Source: Candidatus Gastranaerophilales bacterium
GTDB lineage: Bacteria > Cyanobacteriota > Vampirovibrionia > Gastranaerophilales > Gastranaerophilaceae
Direction: 5' to 3'
DNA: 46,165 nucleotides
Assembly (NCBI GenBank): GCA_944326635.1
Contig: CALVEU010000004.1
Span: forward strand, 1-46,165
Part shown: positions 34,300-41,448 of the stretch, in pieces
Layout of the letters: each line of letters starts with the position of its first letter
Position numbering within the stretch: the stretch's first letter is position 1
Program-made: the position numbers and the translations under genes
Notes under the pieces: model-generated
Seen by the model: only the letters and a program-made list of their open reading frames with translations
What the model was told of the DNA's origin: nothing
The model's database searches: none

Positions 34300-35247
34300 C
34301 TATACACACACTAATTCTTCTTTCAAAGATTGAACTGTAGCATCTAAAGATGCCATGTCATAAATATTAAATACTTTTGCTTCAGGTGCAATTTTCTTAT
34401 TCAAACCTGCAAGAACTTTACCAGGTCCAATTTCTACAAAAATTTCAACACCTTCAGATGCCATCTTTTGGATTGTTTGTGTCCAGTGAACTGAAGAATA
34501 AATTTGTTTTGGCATTTTAGCTCTAAAATCAGAACTTTCAGTTGTTGCAGATGCATCAACATTTGTAACAACAGGAGTTTGAGCATTATTTAATTCTAAT
34601 CCAGCTACAAAACTTTCAAACTCATGTCCTGCATTTTCCATAAATTTAGAGTGAAAAGCTCCTGATACAGCTAGAGGAACTACTCTTCTTGCACCTTTTG
34701 CTAATAATAATTCTCCGGCTTTTGCAACTGCAGCTTCATCTCCTGTGATTACAACTTGAGCAGGGGAATTATAGTTTGCAACATCAACATATCCTACTTG
34801 AGATACTTCTTTTAGAGCTTCTTCTAAAGCACCTTCAGGTGCATTTAAAATAGCAGACATTGCACCACCATGAGTTGCACCCATTAAATCAGCTCTTTTT
34901 TGAATAGCTTTTAAAGCTGTGTCCAAAGACATAACACCAGCTGAGTACATTGCACAATATTCACCTAAAGAATGACCTGCAACAAAATCAGGTTTGATAT
35001 CTAATTGAGATTTCAAAGCTTCTAATGCTGCGATAGACATTGTAACAATACAAGGTTGAGTATTTACAGTTTGTTTCAAAGCATCTTCTGGTCCTTCAAA
35101 ACACAATGTTGTAACACTTTTTCCTAAAACTTTATCTGCTGTATCAAATACAGATTTTGCACTTTCGAAATTATCATACAAATCTTTACCCATACCTACA
35201 GCTTGTGATCCTTGTCCTGGGAAAAGAAAAGCTATTCTTTTTGTCAT
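34300..35247 (-). CDS. fabD: Malonyl-CoA:ACP transacylase
   Basis: It loads malonate on ACP. The FPGQGSQ motif (residues 9-15) and GHSLGEY with nucleophile S93 are present, followed by the His in GAFHSKFM. The start at 35247 (MTKRIAFLF) is supported by AGAGGGAT upstream; the longer frame to 35325 adds a hydrophobic stretch that is really the promoter region. It has its own promoter at 35278-35306 and heads the fabD-fabG segment. Confidence 0.96.
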   Translation of the reverse strand: MTKRIAFLFPGQGSQAVGMGKDLYDNFESAKSVFDTADKVLGKSVTTLCFEGPEDALKQTVNTQPCIVTMSIAALEALKSQLDIKPDFVAGHSLGEYCAMYSAGVMSLDTALKAIQKRADLMGATHGGAMSAILNAPEGALEEALKEVSQVGYVDVANYNSPAQVVITGDEAAVAKAGELLLAKGARRVVPLAVSGAFHSKFMENAGHEFESFVAGLELNNAQTPVVTNVDASATTESSDFRAKMPKQIYSSVHWTQTIQKMASEGVEIFVEIGPGKVLAGLNKKIAPEAKVFNIYDMASLDATVQSLKEELVCV

Positions 35248-35277
35248 ATCATATCCCTCTCTTTTAATTATGTATAA

Positions 35278-35306
35278 ATTATAATACAAACACCCTAAAA
35301 TTACAA
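35278..35306 (-). promoter_or_regulatory. Promoter of fabD
   Basis: On the minus strand, TTGTAA (35306-35301), a 17-nt spacer and a perfect TATAAT (35283-35278) lie 30 nt before the fabD ATG. Confidence 0.7.
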
Positions 35307-35310
35307 CAAT

Positions 35311-35341
35311 AATAAAGACATACAAAATGTATGCCTTTATT
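35311..35341 (-). terminator. Hairpin after the 184-aa orphan
   Basis: AATAAAGGCATACA pairs with TGTATGTCTTTATT (14 bp, one G-U). It separates the orphan gene from the fabD promoter. Its U-run is poor. Confidence 0.5.
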
Positions 35342-35370
35342 AAATTATTAAATTATTAAATAAAGAATAT

Positions 35371-35925
35371 TTAATAACTATATTCGCAATTTTCAATATT
35401 TACAAGATTACCATTATTATCAATAGTCAACTGCATTGATTTTAATGTTTGTTCATAACTGAACATTTGTAAAAGCTGATCATCTGTTAAATCTTTCTTA
35501 TTTTTCTTTGATAGCTCAAGATATTCTTTTTTTCCATCAACTAAATCTCTTAATGCAAGTGCAGCTAAGTCAATTGCTCCTTGCTTTCCTCTCATATTAG
35601 TTTCATGTCCTCTGCAACTATAACAAGTCCCAAGTTTAGGATCTTCTCGTTTTGTAATTCTGCTATTTTCCAAAAGAGTTTCTTTCAATTGATTAAATTC
35701 TCTATCTAATTTTAATTTTTCTTGATTTTGCTGTTGATTATTTAAAAGAGTTTTAATAGCATCTTCTTCATTATTGACATCTATTACGTTAGTAGGTTTA
35801 GATGTAATGTTATACTTACTTTCAGTAAAAACAGAATTAAGATTTTGATTTTTAACACTAGTAGTACTATTTGTATGATTATTATCTTGAGGTCCTATAA
35901 TTTTATTAATAGATAGAAAACCCAT
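35371..35925 (-). CDS. Hypothetical protein inserted in the fab cluster (184 aa)
   Basis: This is a polar, Asn/Gln-rich protein. The first 60 residues look disordered, a helical region (about 60-95) follows, then a CYSCRGHETNMRGKQGA segment with a CxxC and a helical C-terminus. No domain is recognised. The start at 35925 has AAAGGAG 6 nt upstream; a TTG six codons earlier overlaps that site. It sits between fabH and fabD, where other bacteria have no gene, with hairpins on both sides. Amphipathic or secretion features are not obvious. It is probably unrelated to lipid synthesis, but that is inference. Confidence 0.6.
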   Translation of the reverse strand: MGFLSINKIIGPQDNNHTNSTTSVKNQNLNSVFTESKYNITSKPTNVIDVNNEEDAIKTLLNNQQQNQEKLKLDREFNQLKETLLENSRITKREDPKLGTCYSCRGHETNMRGKQGAIDLAALALRDLVDGKKEYLELSKKNKKDLTDDQLLQMFSYEQTLKSMQLTIDNNGNLVNIENCEYSY

Positions 35926-35941
35926 ATATTCTCCTTTCAAC

Positions 35942-35981
35942 AAAAAGACTTTATTAAACTTATATTTTAATAAAGTCTTTT
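35942..35981 (-). terminator. Terminator between fabH and the 184-aa orphan
   Basis: A perfect 16-bp stem AAAAGACTTTATTAAA with a 7-nt loop is followed by a T run, and the ribosome site of the orphan gene begins directly after it. There is no space for a promoter between hairpin and gene, so the orphan must depend on read-through or on a start within the hairpin. Confidence 0.75.
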
Positions 35982-36051
35982 ATTTATATAAATTTGCTAT
36001 ATTTTTTATATATTGTTAAGTTTTATAAAACTTTTTATGCAACTTATTTAA

Positions 36052-36153
36052 TTATTTATTTTTTACAGAAGATTTTGTAAATACATCGTCATTCAAAAGA
36101 CCAAGTTTTTCTTTACAATAATGGATTGTTTCAAGGTTATAAACAATACCCAT
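36052..36153 (-). CDS. Small ORF translationally coupled to fabH (33 aa)
   Basis: Its ATG overlaps the fabH stop by one base (TAATG) and AAGGA lies 9 nt upstream. It encodes 33 residues (MGIVYNLETIHYCKEKLGLL and so on) ending at 36052. The position and overlap look like a real coupled gene, but its length gives little statistical support. No known small protein is recognised. Confidence 0.4.
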   Translation of the reverse strand: MGIVYNLETIHYCKEKLGLLNDDVFTKSSVKNK

Positions 36154-37163
36154 TAACAAATTCCTTCTCTTAGTCTCACGATAGCACCACCCCATGTCAT
36201 ACCTGCGCCAAAACCGCAAAGTACAGCAGTAGTACCTAATTTTACATTACCTTTTTCTACACTCTCTGCTAATGCAATAGGAATAGAAGCTGCTGATGTA
36301 TTTCCATAGTATTTAATATTTGTAACTACTTTATCATCAGAATATCCCAATCTTTCTTGAACAGCTTGAATAATTCTAATATTAGCTTGGTGCGGAATTA
36401 GATAATCAATATCTTCTGCTTTTAACCCTGCATTAGTGATTAAATTTTCTACATAATGAGGAAGAATTTTTGCAACGAATGTGTATACTCCACGGCCATT
36501 CATTCTAATACCTTTTGGTTTTTCTTCATATTGTTCAACCAAAGGACAATTTTTTCCATCAAATGATAATTCAATTAAATTACCATAGTTACCATCAGCT
36601 TTAATATCAATTGCGATAATATCATCAATACCGTCTTCAGCTTGAGTAACTACCATTGCACCAGCACCGTCACCAAATAAAATTGAAGTTGATCTGTCTT
36701 CCCAATTTACTAAACGAGAATTATTATCAGTTGCAACAATCAAAATATTTTTGTACATTCCAGATGCAACATAAGCTCTTGCAATACTTAAACCATAAAT
36801 TAATCCTGAGCAAGCTGCTGTAATATCAAATGCAGGAATTTGAGCTTTTATACCTAATCTTTGATGAATATGACAAGCGATTGCCGGATATAAATCAGGT
36901 GGAGCAGAAGATGCTGCAACTATTAAATCAATATCATCAGGATTCATTTTAGCTTTTTCCAAAGCTCTTTGAGCTGCTTCAAATCCTAAATCAATTGCGT
37001 TTTGTTCACCTGATACAACACGTCTTTCTTTAATACCGGTTCTGGTATAAATCCATTCGTCTGATGTTTCATACAATTTTGTTAAATCATCATTTGTAAT
37101 AACTGTTTCAGGTAAACTATATCCTACCCCTGCAATTCTCAATGGAATTAATTTATCTGTCAT
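36153..37163 (-). CDS. fabH: 3-oxoacyl-[ACP] synthase III
   Basis: It starts fatty-acid synthesis by condensing acyl-CoA with malonyl-ACP. The Cys-His-Asn triad is C118 (DITAACSGLIYG), H in IPHQANIRI and N in YYGNTSAAS. The 336-aa length is normal. It begins 5 nt after plsX with AGGAAT upstream, so the two are one operon. Confidence 0.97.
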   Translation of the reverse strand: MTDKLIPLRIAGVGYSLPETVITNDDLTKLYETSDEWIYTRTGIKERRVVSGEQNAIDLGFEAAQRALEKAKMNPDDIDLIVAASSAPPDLYPAIACHIHQRLGIKAQIPAFDITAACSGLIYGLSIARAYVASGMYKNILIVATDNNSRLVNWEDRSTSILFGDGAGAMVVTQAEDGIDDIIAIDIKADGNYGNLIELSFDGKNCPLVEQYEEKPKGIRMNGRGVYTFVAKILPHYVENLITNAGLKAEDIDYLIPHQANIRIIQAVQERLGYSDDKVVTNIKYYGNTSAASIPIALAESVEKGNVKLGTTAVLCGFGAGMTWGGAIVRLREGIC

Positions 37164-37168
37164 ATATT

Positions 37169-38227
37169 TTATTCCTCATAAAACTTAGCTATTTTTTCGT
37201 TTACGCCTGTTTCTACAGCGTGTTTTGCAACTCTTACGGCATTTTTAATTGCATATGCTTTACTTCTACCATGAGAGATTACTGTAATCCCCTTAACGCC
37301 TAACAATAAAGCGCCACCGAATTCTTCATAATTAATTTTTGTATAAATCCTTTTCATGAAAGGTTTTGCCATTAAACCGATAATTTTTCCTAAAATATCA
37401 GCTTTAAATTCTTGTTTCAACATTCTAAATAGCATTTGAGATGTTCCTTCAGTAACTTTCAATGCTACGTTACCAACGAATCCGTCGCATACAACAACAT
37501 CACAAACGCTCAAGAAAATTTCTTTTCCTTCAATATTTCCAACAAAGTTCAATTTATCTTGTTGAGCTTCTAATAATTTATAAGTAGCTTGAGCTAACTC
37601 ATTACCTTTTCCGGCTTCTTCACCGATATTCAAAACACCAACTCTAGGGTGTTCAATACCTAAAACGTTTTTAGAGAAAGTTGCACCCATAATAGCAAAC
37701 TGATACAACATTTCTGGAGAACAATTACTATTTGCACCACCGTCAATTACAACGATAGGCTTTTTAATAGTAGGCAAAGTAACAGCAATAGCAGGTCTAT
37801 CAATACCTGGGATTCTACCTAAACCAAACAAACTTGATGCCATTGCAGCACCTGTAGATCCTGCTGCAACAACAGCATCAGAACTTCCTTGAGCTACAGC
37901 ATCAACAGCTAAAACGATAGATGACTTTTTCTTTTTACGAATAGCTTGTCCGGGAGCTTCACCCATTTCAATTACTTCAGAAGCATGAGTAATTTTAATA
38001 TCGAGTTTAGAAGTATCAATTTTTACACGGTATTTAGCAGCTCCGCCTTTACCGTAATCTGTCATAAATCCTTCATGAGAAATTTTATCGAGTTCTTGCT
38101 CGATTCTATCTTGTTTCCCTACTAACTCAATTGCAACTCCGTATTCTTTAGCTGCCCATACTGCGCCGGCAACTATTTCATGTGGAGCATGATCGCCACC
38201 CATTGCATCTATTGCTATTCTTGTCAT
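37169..38227 (-). CDS. plsX: Phosphate acyltransferase
   Basis: It makes acyl-phosphate from acyl-ACP for phospholipid synthesis, working with PlsY. The family opening MTRIAIDAMGGDHAPHEIV, the central GSTGAAMASS and the later VCDGFVGNVALK are all clear. The 352-aa length is typical. It lies between rpmF and fabH, the classical order. GAGAGGGAT precedes the ATG. Confidence 0.97.
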   Translation of the reverse strand: MTRIAIDAMGGDHAPHEIVAGAVWAAKEYGVAIELVGKQDRIEQELDKISHEGFMTDYGKGGAAKYRVKIDTSKLDIKITHASEVIEMGEAPGQAIRKKKKSSIVLAVDAVAQGSSDAVVAAGSTGAAMASSLFGLGRIPGIDRPAIAVTLPTIKKPIVVIDGGANSNCSPEMLYQFAIMGATFSKNVLGIEHPRVGVLNIGEEAGKGNELAQATYKLLEAQQDKLNFVGNIEGKEIFLSVCDVVVCDGFVGNVALKVTEGTSQMLFRMLKQEFKADILGKIIGLMAKPFMKRIYTKINYEEFGGALLLGVKGITVISHGRSKAYAIKNAVRVAKHAVETGVNEKIAKFYEE

Positions 38228-38272
38228 CTTATCCCTCTCAAAGTCTTATATAAAATAACGGTTTTTATTTTT

Positions 38273-38311
38273 TTATAACTTGAATGGCTTTAAAAACCAT
38301 TCAAGTTATAA
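38273..38311 (-). other. Stem-loop between rpmF and plsX
   Basis: TTATAACTTGAATGG and its complement form a perfect 15-bp stem around a 9-nt loop, 10 nt after the rpmF stop. It is followed by A-rich rather than T-rich sequence on the minus strand, so it is more likely an mRNA processing or stabilising element than a terminator. Confidence 0.5.
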
Positions 38312-38320
38312 TATTATAAT

Positions 38321-38647
38321 CTATTTTTCTTCTGATTCAGCAGATTCTTCTGCAGGAGCTTCTTCTTTTACTTCTTCAGTTGCTTCTGCTTTAACTTCTT
38401 CTACTTTTTCAGTTTTTTTAGTTGATTTTTTAGCAGGTTTCTTTTCTTCTTTAACTGCTTCTTCTTCAACTCTGTCTTTTAAGCTTACAGGTTTTCCTTT
38501 ATAAGTTCCGCAAGCTGTGCATACTGTGTGTGTTAATACTGTTTCTCCGCAGTTAGGGCATTTAGTAGTTTCTGGTTTTGTTGCTTTCCAGTTGCTTCTT
38601 CTGTGTCCTTGTGCTGAGTGTCCTGTTCTTTTCTTAGGTACTGCCAT
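38321..38647 (-). CDS. rpmF: Ribosomal protein bL32 with long acidic/lysine tail
   Basis: The first 56 or so residues are a standard bL32: MAVPKKRTGHSAQGHRRS and a zinc ribbon with C30, C33, C43 and C46. After LKDR the protein continues with about 50 residues of Lys/Glu/Ala repeats (KKPAKKSTKK and then EVKAEATEEVKEEAP), nearly doubling the usual length. The tail is low-complexity and probably disordered. It sits in the yceD-rpmF-plsX order. Identity is certain; the tail function is unknown. Confidence 0.95.
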   Translation of the reverse strand: MAVPKKRTGHSAQGHRRSNWKATKPETTKCPNCGETVLTHTVCTACGTYKGKPVSLKDRVEEEAVKEEKKPAKKSTKKTEKVEEVKAEATEEVKEEAPAEESAESEEK

Positions 38648-38688
38648 TTTTCTTTTTCCTTTTTATTTTCTTATACTACTTATATTTC

Positions 38689-39177
38689 TTATTTCCCTTC
38701 GATTTTGATATTTTTAAAAACATCTAATCTCGGATCGGATAAATTTTCTTCTTTTAAAAATTTATCCCCATTACAATTTATACCACAAACTTTCTTATTT
38801 GGTAAATTTAATATTACAGATTGATACAATAAGTCATAAATATCAATTTCATCTGCACCATCAAGATCTGTTACAAACTGTCCGTCTTTCAATTCGAATT
38901 CCTGCCCATAATCCTCTAGGAGCTTATCTTTTGCGAACATTTCATCTACTACAAAATCGAGTTCGTAATCAAATTCTTTCAAACATAAATCACATTCAAG
39001 TTTAACAATTCCTTTAACATTTCCTGTGACTTCAATAAATTCGCCTAAAGATTTTATTTCTAAATCAGAACTTATTGGAGTAACACAATTTAACCCTTCA
39101 ATTTTATCTTCAAAATGAAATTCAAGAGTTTTACTAGAGCTATTTTCAAGTTCTTCTATAGAAATTTTGTAATCCAT
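38689..39177 (-). CDS. YceD/DUF177 family protein
   Basis: This is the protein normally encoded just upstream of rpmF. Family signs are the central LECDLCLKEFDYELDF, the acidic D-rich segment and the C-terminal CGINCNG...DPRLDVFKNI. The cysteine pairs suggest a zinc site. In E. coli and plants, homologues are tied to 23S rRNA accumulation. It lies 8 nt after the 83-aa orphan and precedes rpmF, so all are likely co-transcribed. Confidence 0.9.
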   Translation of the reverse strand: MDYKISIEELENSSSKTLEFHFEDKIEGLNCVTPISSDLEIKSLGEFIEVTGNVKGIVKLECDLCLKEFDYELDFVVDEMFAKDKLLEDYGQEFELKDGQFVTDLDGADEIDIYDLLYQSVILNLPNKKVCGINCNGDKFLKEENLSDPRLDVFKNIKIEGK

Positions 39178-39185
39178 TCGATATT

Positions 39186-39437
39186 TTAACCTACATATTG
39201 TTCTTCTTGTATTGCTAAAGCTGCTACTTGATTAGAAATAAAACAAACTTTTTTCAAAGGACCTAATGTATCTTTTTCAATCAAAGTCGCAGCAGGACTT
39301 TTTATTGCTTGTTGTAATTCAGCATAAAGTTCTTCAGGTTTTTCAACATATAAAACTAAAGGTGCTGTAGAACCTTTTAAAAATACTAAAACTGAAATTC
39401 TTTTTTTTATATTTTGAGCATTAAATTGTTGTGCCAT
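39186..39437 (-). CDS. Hypothetical protein heading the yceD-rpmF-plsX-fabH operon (83 aa)
   Basis: This is a compact alpha/beta protein (RISVLVFLKGSTAPLVLYV, then a helix, then GPLKKVCFISNQVAALAIQ) with no recognised family. AAAGGAG precedes the ATG. It lies 8 nt upstream of yceD and is the first gene after a near-consensus promoter, so it should be transcribed with the ribosomal and lipid genes. The pattern of strands suggests a small binding domain; nothing more can be said. Confidence 0.65.
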   Translation of the reverse strand: MAQQFNAQNIKKRISVLVFLKGSTAPLVLYVEKPEELYAELQQAIKSPAATLIEKDTLGPLKKVCFISNQVAALAIQEEQYVG

Positions 39438-39474
39438 TTCACACTCCTTTTACTTCCTTTAACAAGTATATTAA

Positions 39475-39504
39475 ATTATAAAATAAAAGCAAACACATTG
39501 TCAA
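39475..39504 (-). promoter_or_regulatory. Main promoter of the yceD-rpmF-plsX-fabH operon
   Basis: On the minus strand, perfect TTGACA (39504-39499) and TATAAT (39480-39475) hexamers are separated by 18 nt. It is the strongest promoter in the window and lies 38 nt before the first gene. Confidence 0.8.
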
Positions 39505-39508
39505 TTTT

Positions 39509-39527
39509 ATAACATAATATATGTTAT
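39509..39527. promoter_or_regulatory. Palindrome just upstream of the fab-operon promoter
   Basis: ATAACATA-ATA-TATGTTAT is a perfect 8+3+8 palindrome that ends 4 nt from the -35. It may be an activator or repressor site. A related ATAACATATATTAT occurs at 39840-39853. Confidence 0.45.
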
Positions 39528-39554
39528 GTGAATCTAATCAAATAATTTTAATGT

Positions 39555-39600
39555 TGTATATTCTTTTCTTTTGTTGCGATGCAAAAGAAAAGAATATACA
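39555..39600. repeat. 19-bp perfect inverted repeat (hairpin)
   Basis: TGTATATTCTTTTCTTTTG and its exact complement are separated by the 8-nt loop TTGCGATG. There is no T-run and no upstream gene to terminate, so it is probably part of the repetitive spacer and not a terminator. Confidence 0.75.
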
Positions 39601-39626
39601 TAAGAAAAGAAAACACGCAAACCGTC

Positions 39627-39757
39627 TAATCACTACTAAACTCAACTTAAAACGAGTGAACTCGCTATATTTTAGTCATTCTGAACTTGTTTCAGAATCA
39701 AAAATTTTACCACTCAAACAACACTCGTTTTGTCATTGTTTCGTTAAGTAGTGATTA
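39627..39757. mobile_element. MITE-like nested inverted-repeat element
   Basis: The ends are TAATCACTACT (39627-39637) and its complement AGTAGTGATTA (39747-39757). Inside are AAAACGAGTG (39649-39658) and CACTCGTTTT (39722-39731), and at the centre ATTCTGAA-CTTGT-TTCAGAAT (a widespread dispersed palindrome). The 131-bp unit has no coding capacity. TA bases at both ends would fit a TA target duplication, but copies elsewhere are needed to show mobility. The rest of the 474-bp gap between 39438 and 39911 holds the promoter, palindromes and tpiA terminator listed separately, and otherwise nothing I recognise. Confidence 0.5.
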
Positions 39758-39853
39758 TAAAATCCCCCTGCCTGGAAGACCCATCGGAAATAAATTATTC
39801 AATAAAATTTATTATTTAATTAATAACATTTTTATACTCATAACATATATTAT

Positions 39854-39886
39854 AAAAAAAGACAGGATTATAAAAAATCCTGCCTT
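39854..39886 (-). terminator. Terminator of tpiA
   Basis: On the minus strand, AGGCAGGATT pairs with AATCCTGTCT (one G-U) and is followed by T6, about 20 nt after the tpiA stop. Confidence 0.85.
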
Positions 39887-39911
39887 TCTCTAATTTTTAA
39901 AATATAAAAAA

Positions 39912-40706
39912 CTATTTCATTAATTTCATAGTTTTTTCAATAATTTCGTTTAAGCTATCAGCTTTTAATGAAGCTCCACCAATTAAAGCTCCATCGATAT
40001 CTGATTTAGACATTTGTTCTTCAATTGTAGAAGGTTTAACAGATCCACCGTAAAGAATTCTGATAGAATCAGCAGCAGAAGCACCTGCAACTTCTTTTAC
40101 AACGTTTCTGATCATAGCGATTACTCTGTTAGCTTCATCAGCATCACAAGTTTTACCAGTTCCGATAGCCCAAATTGGTTCGTATGCAATAACTGATTTT
40201 GCAACATCTTCTGAAGAAATACCTTCTAATGCTGCTTTGATTTGAGATGCGATATGAGAATCTGTAACACCAGCTTCTCTTTGTTCTAATGTTTCACCAC
40301 AGCAGATGATAGGAATTAATCCACCAGCTAATATAGCTTTTGCTTTTTTGTTAATCATTTCATCAGTTTCTGAGAAATATTGTCTTCTTTCAGAGTGACC
40401 GATAATTACATAATCACAACCTGCATCTTTCAACATTTCAACAGAAATTTCACCAGTATAAGCACCTGATTTTTCCCAGTGGCAGTTTTGACCAGCAATA
40501 GATATTTTGTTACCGCCACAACCGCAATCACATCTTACAGATTCTACTGCTGCAATTGATGTAAATACAGGAGCAATTACTACTGTAGGTAATTCTTGTG
40601 CTGTGTAATCTTTTACAAAATTTTTAATACCTTCAAAAACTTCTTTAGCTTCTGAACGGCATAAATTCATTTTCCAGTTTCCTGCAATAATAGGTTTTCT
40701 AGACAT
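39912..40706 (-). CDS. tpiA: Triosephosphate isomerase
   Basis: It interconverts dihydroxyacetone phosphate and glyceraldehyde 3-phosphate. Catalytic residues are N10 and K12 (GNWKMN), H104 (IGHSERR) and E176 (AYEPIWAIGTG); the phosphate loop GGSVKP is also present. An unusual cysteine cluster (RCDCGCGGN, residues 58-66) lies just before the AGQNCHWEKSGAYTGE strand, and further cysteines occur at 136-137. The length (264) is slightly longer than usual because of that insertion. AAAAGGAGAG precedes the ATG. It is a single gene with its own promoter and terminator. Confidence 0.97.
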   Translation of the reverse strand: MSRKPIIAGNWKMNLCRSEAKEVFEGIKNFVKDYTAQELPTVVIAPVFTSIAAVESVRCDCGCGGNKISIAGQNCHWEKSGAYTGEISVEMLKDAGCDYVIIGHSERRQYFSETDEMINKKAKAILAGGLIPIICCGETLEQREAGVTDSHIASQIKAALEGISSEDVAKSVIAYEPIWAIGTGKTCDADEANRVIAMIRNVVKEVAGASAADSIRILYGGSVKPSTIEEQMSKSDIDGALIGGASLKADSLNEIIEKTMKLMK

Positions 40707-40742
40707 AATATTCTCTCCTTTTTAAAACATTTAACATGTTCA

Positions 40743-40770
40743 ATTATATGAGGAAAATATTTTATTGCAA
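40743..40770 (-). promoter_or_regulatory. Promoter of tpiA
   Basis: On the minus strand, TTGCAA (40770-40765), a 16-nt spacer and a perfect TATAAT (40748-40743) are present. The intergenic gap is shared with the divergent ribE. Confidence 0.65.
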
Positions 40771-40778
40771 TTTTTTCA

Positions 40779-40787
40779 TGCTAAAAT
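40779..40787 (+). promoter_or_regulatory. Extended -10 promoter of ribE
   Basis: TGCTAAAAT ends 6 nt before the ribE ATG, which leaves no room for a Shine-Dalgarno or an FMN riboswitch. A leaderless transcript is predicted. Confidence 0.5.
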
Positions 40788-40793
40788 AAATTT

Positions 40794-41447
40794 ATGTTTA
40801 CAGGGATTGTAGAAGAAACAGGATTTATAAAAAGTTTTGATGGACACAAACTTATCGTTGAATGCTCAAAGGTGCTAGAAAATACTCAAATCGGTGACAG
40901 CATAGCGATTGACGGTTGCTGTCAAACAGTTGTTGAAATGAGTTCAAATACTTTCAGTGCTGATGTAAGTACTGAAACTTTAAAAATTACAAAAGGTTTT
41001 AAAACAGGTGGATGCGTAAATCTTGAAAGAGCTCTACTCCCACAAGGTTTAATTGAAAATGCTTCCGCTACCGGCAAAGAGGGCTACATGCTTAGCACCC
41101 GACCAACAAGAATGGGCGGTCATATTGTACAAGGACACGTTGACGGGACAGGGAAATACTTAGGTGATATGACTTTTGAAGTACCAAAAGAATTAGACAA
41201 ATACATTGTCTACAAAGGCTCAATTACCGTTAACGGGGTTAGCTTAACTGTCTCTAAAAACCAAAATAATACTTTCGGTGTTGCAATTATCCCGCATACA
41301 TTAGAAAATACCAACCTAAAATATTTAAAAATCGGAGATTTGGTGAATATTGAAACCGATATTTTAGGCAGGTATGTTGAAAAATTTTTATCAACGAAAA
41401 ATAATAATATTACAGAAGATTTTTTGAAAGAAAACGGGTTTATGTAA
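40794..41447 (+). CDS. ribE: Riboflavin synthase, alpha subunit
   Basis: It dismutates two 6,7-dimethyl-8-ribityllumazines to riboflavin. Two lumazine-binding repeats are visible: MFTGIVEETG...GDSIAIDGCCQTVV and MGGHIVQGHVDGTG...GSITVNGVSLTV. The 217-aa length is normal. The N-terminal MFTGI is essential, which fixes the start. ribBA follows after one nucleotide. Lumazine synthase (ribH) and ribD are not in the window. Confidence 0.96.
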   Translation: MFTGIVEETGFIKSFDGHKLIVECSKVLENTQIGDSIAIDGCCQTVVEMSSNTFSADVSTETLKITKGFKTGGCVNLERALLPQGLIENASATGKEGYMLSTRPTRMGGHIVQGHVDGTGKYLGDMTFEVPKELDKYIVYKGSITVNGVSLTVSKNQNNTFGVAIIPHTLENTNLKYLKIGDLVNIETDILGRYVEKFLSTKNNNITEDFLKENGFM

Positions 41448-41448
41448 A

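Noticed and set aside
35341-35362. Short tandem repeat of TAAATTAT
   Set aside because: Fewer than three full units in very AT-rich spacer; not long enough to be more than low complexity.
39521-39751. 76-residue plus-strand reading frame in the gap before tpiA
   Set aside because: It covers the 19-bp hairpin and most of the inverted-repeat element, including the SELVSES-type translation of the central palindrome. It has no ribosome site and looks like repeat sequence.
40741-40793. FMN riboswitch upstream of ribE-ribBA
   Set aside because: The gap to tpiA is only 87 nt and is filled by two promoters; no conserved FMN aptamer helices are seen.
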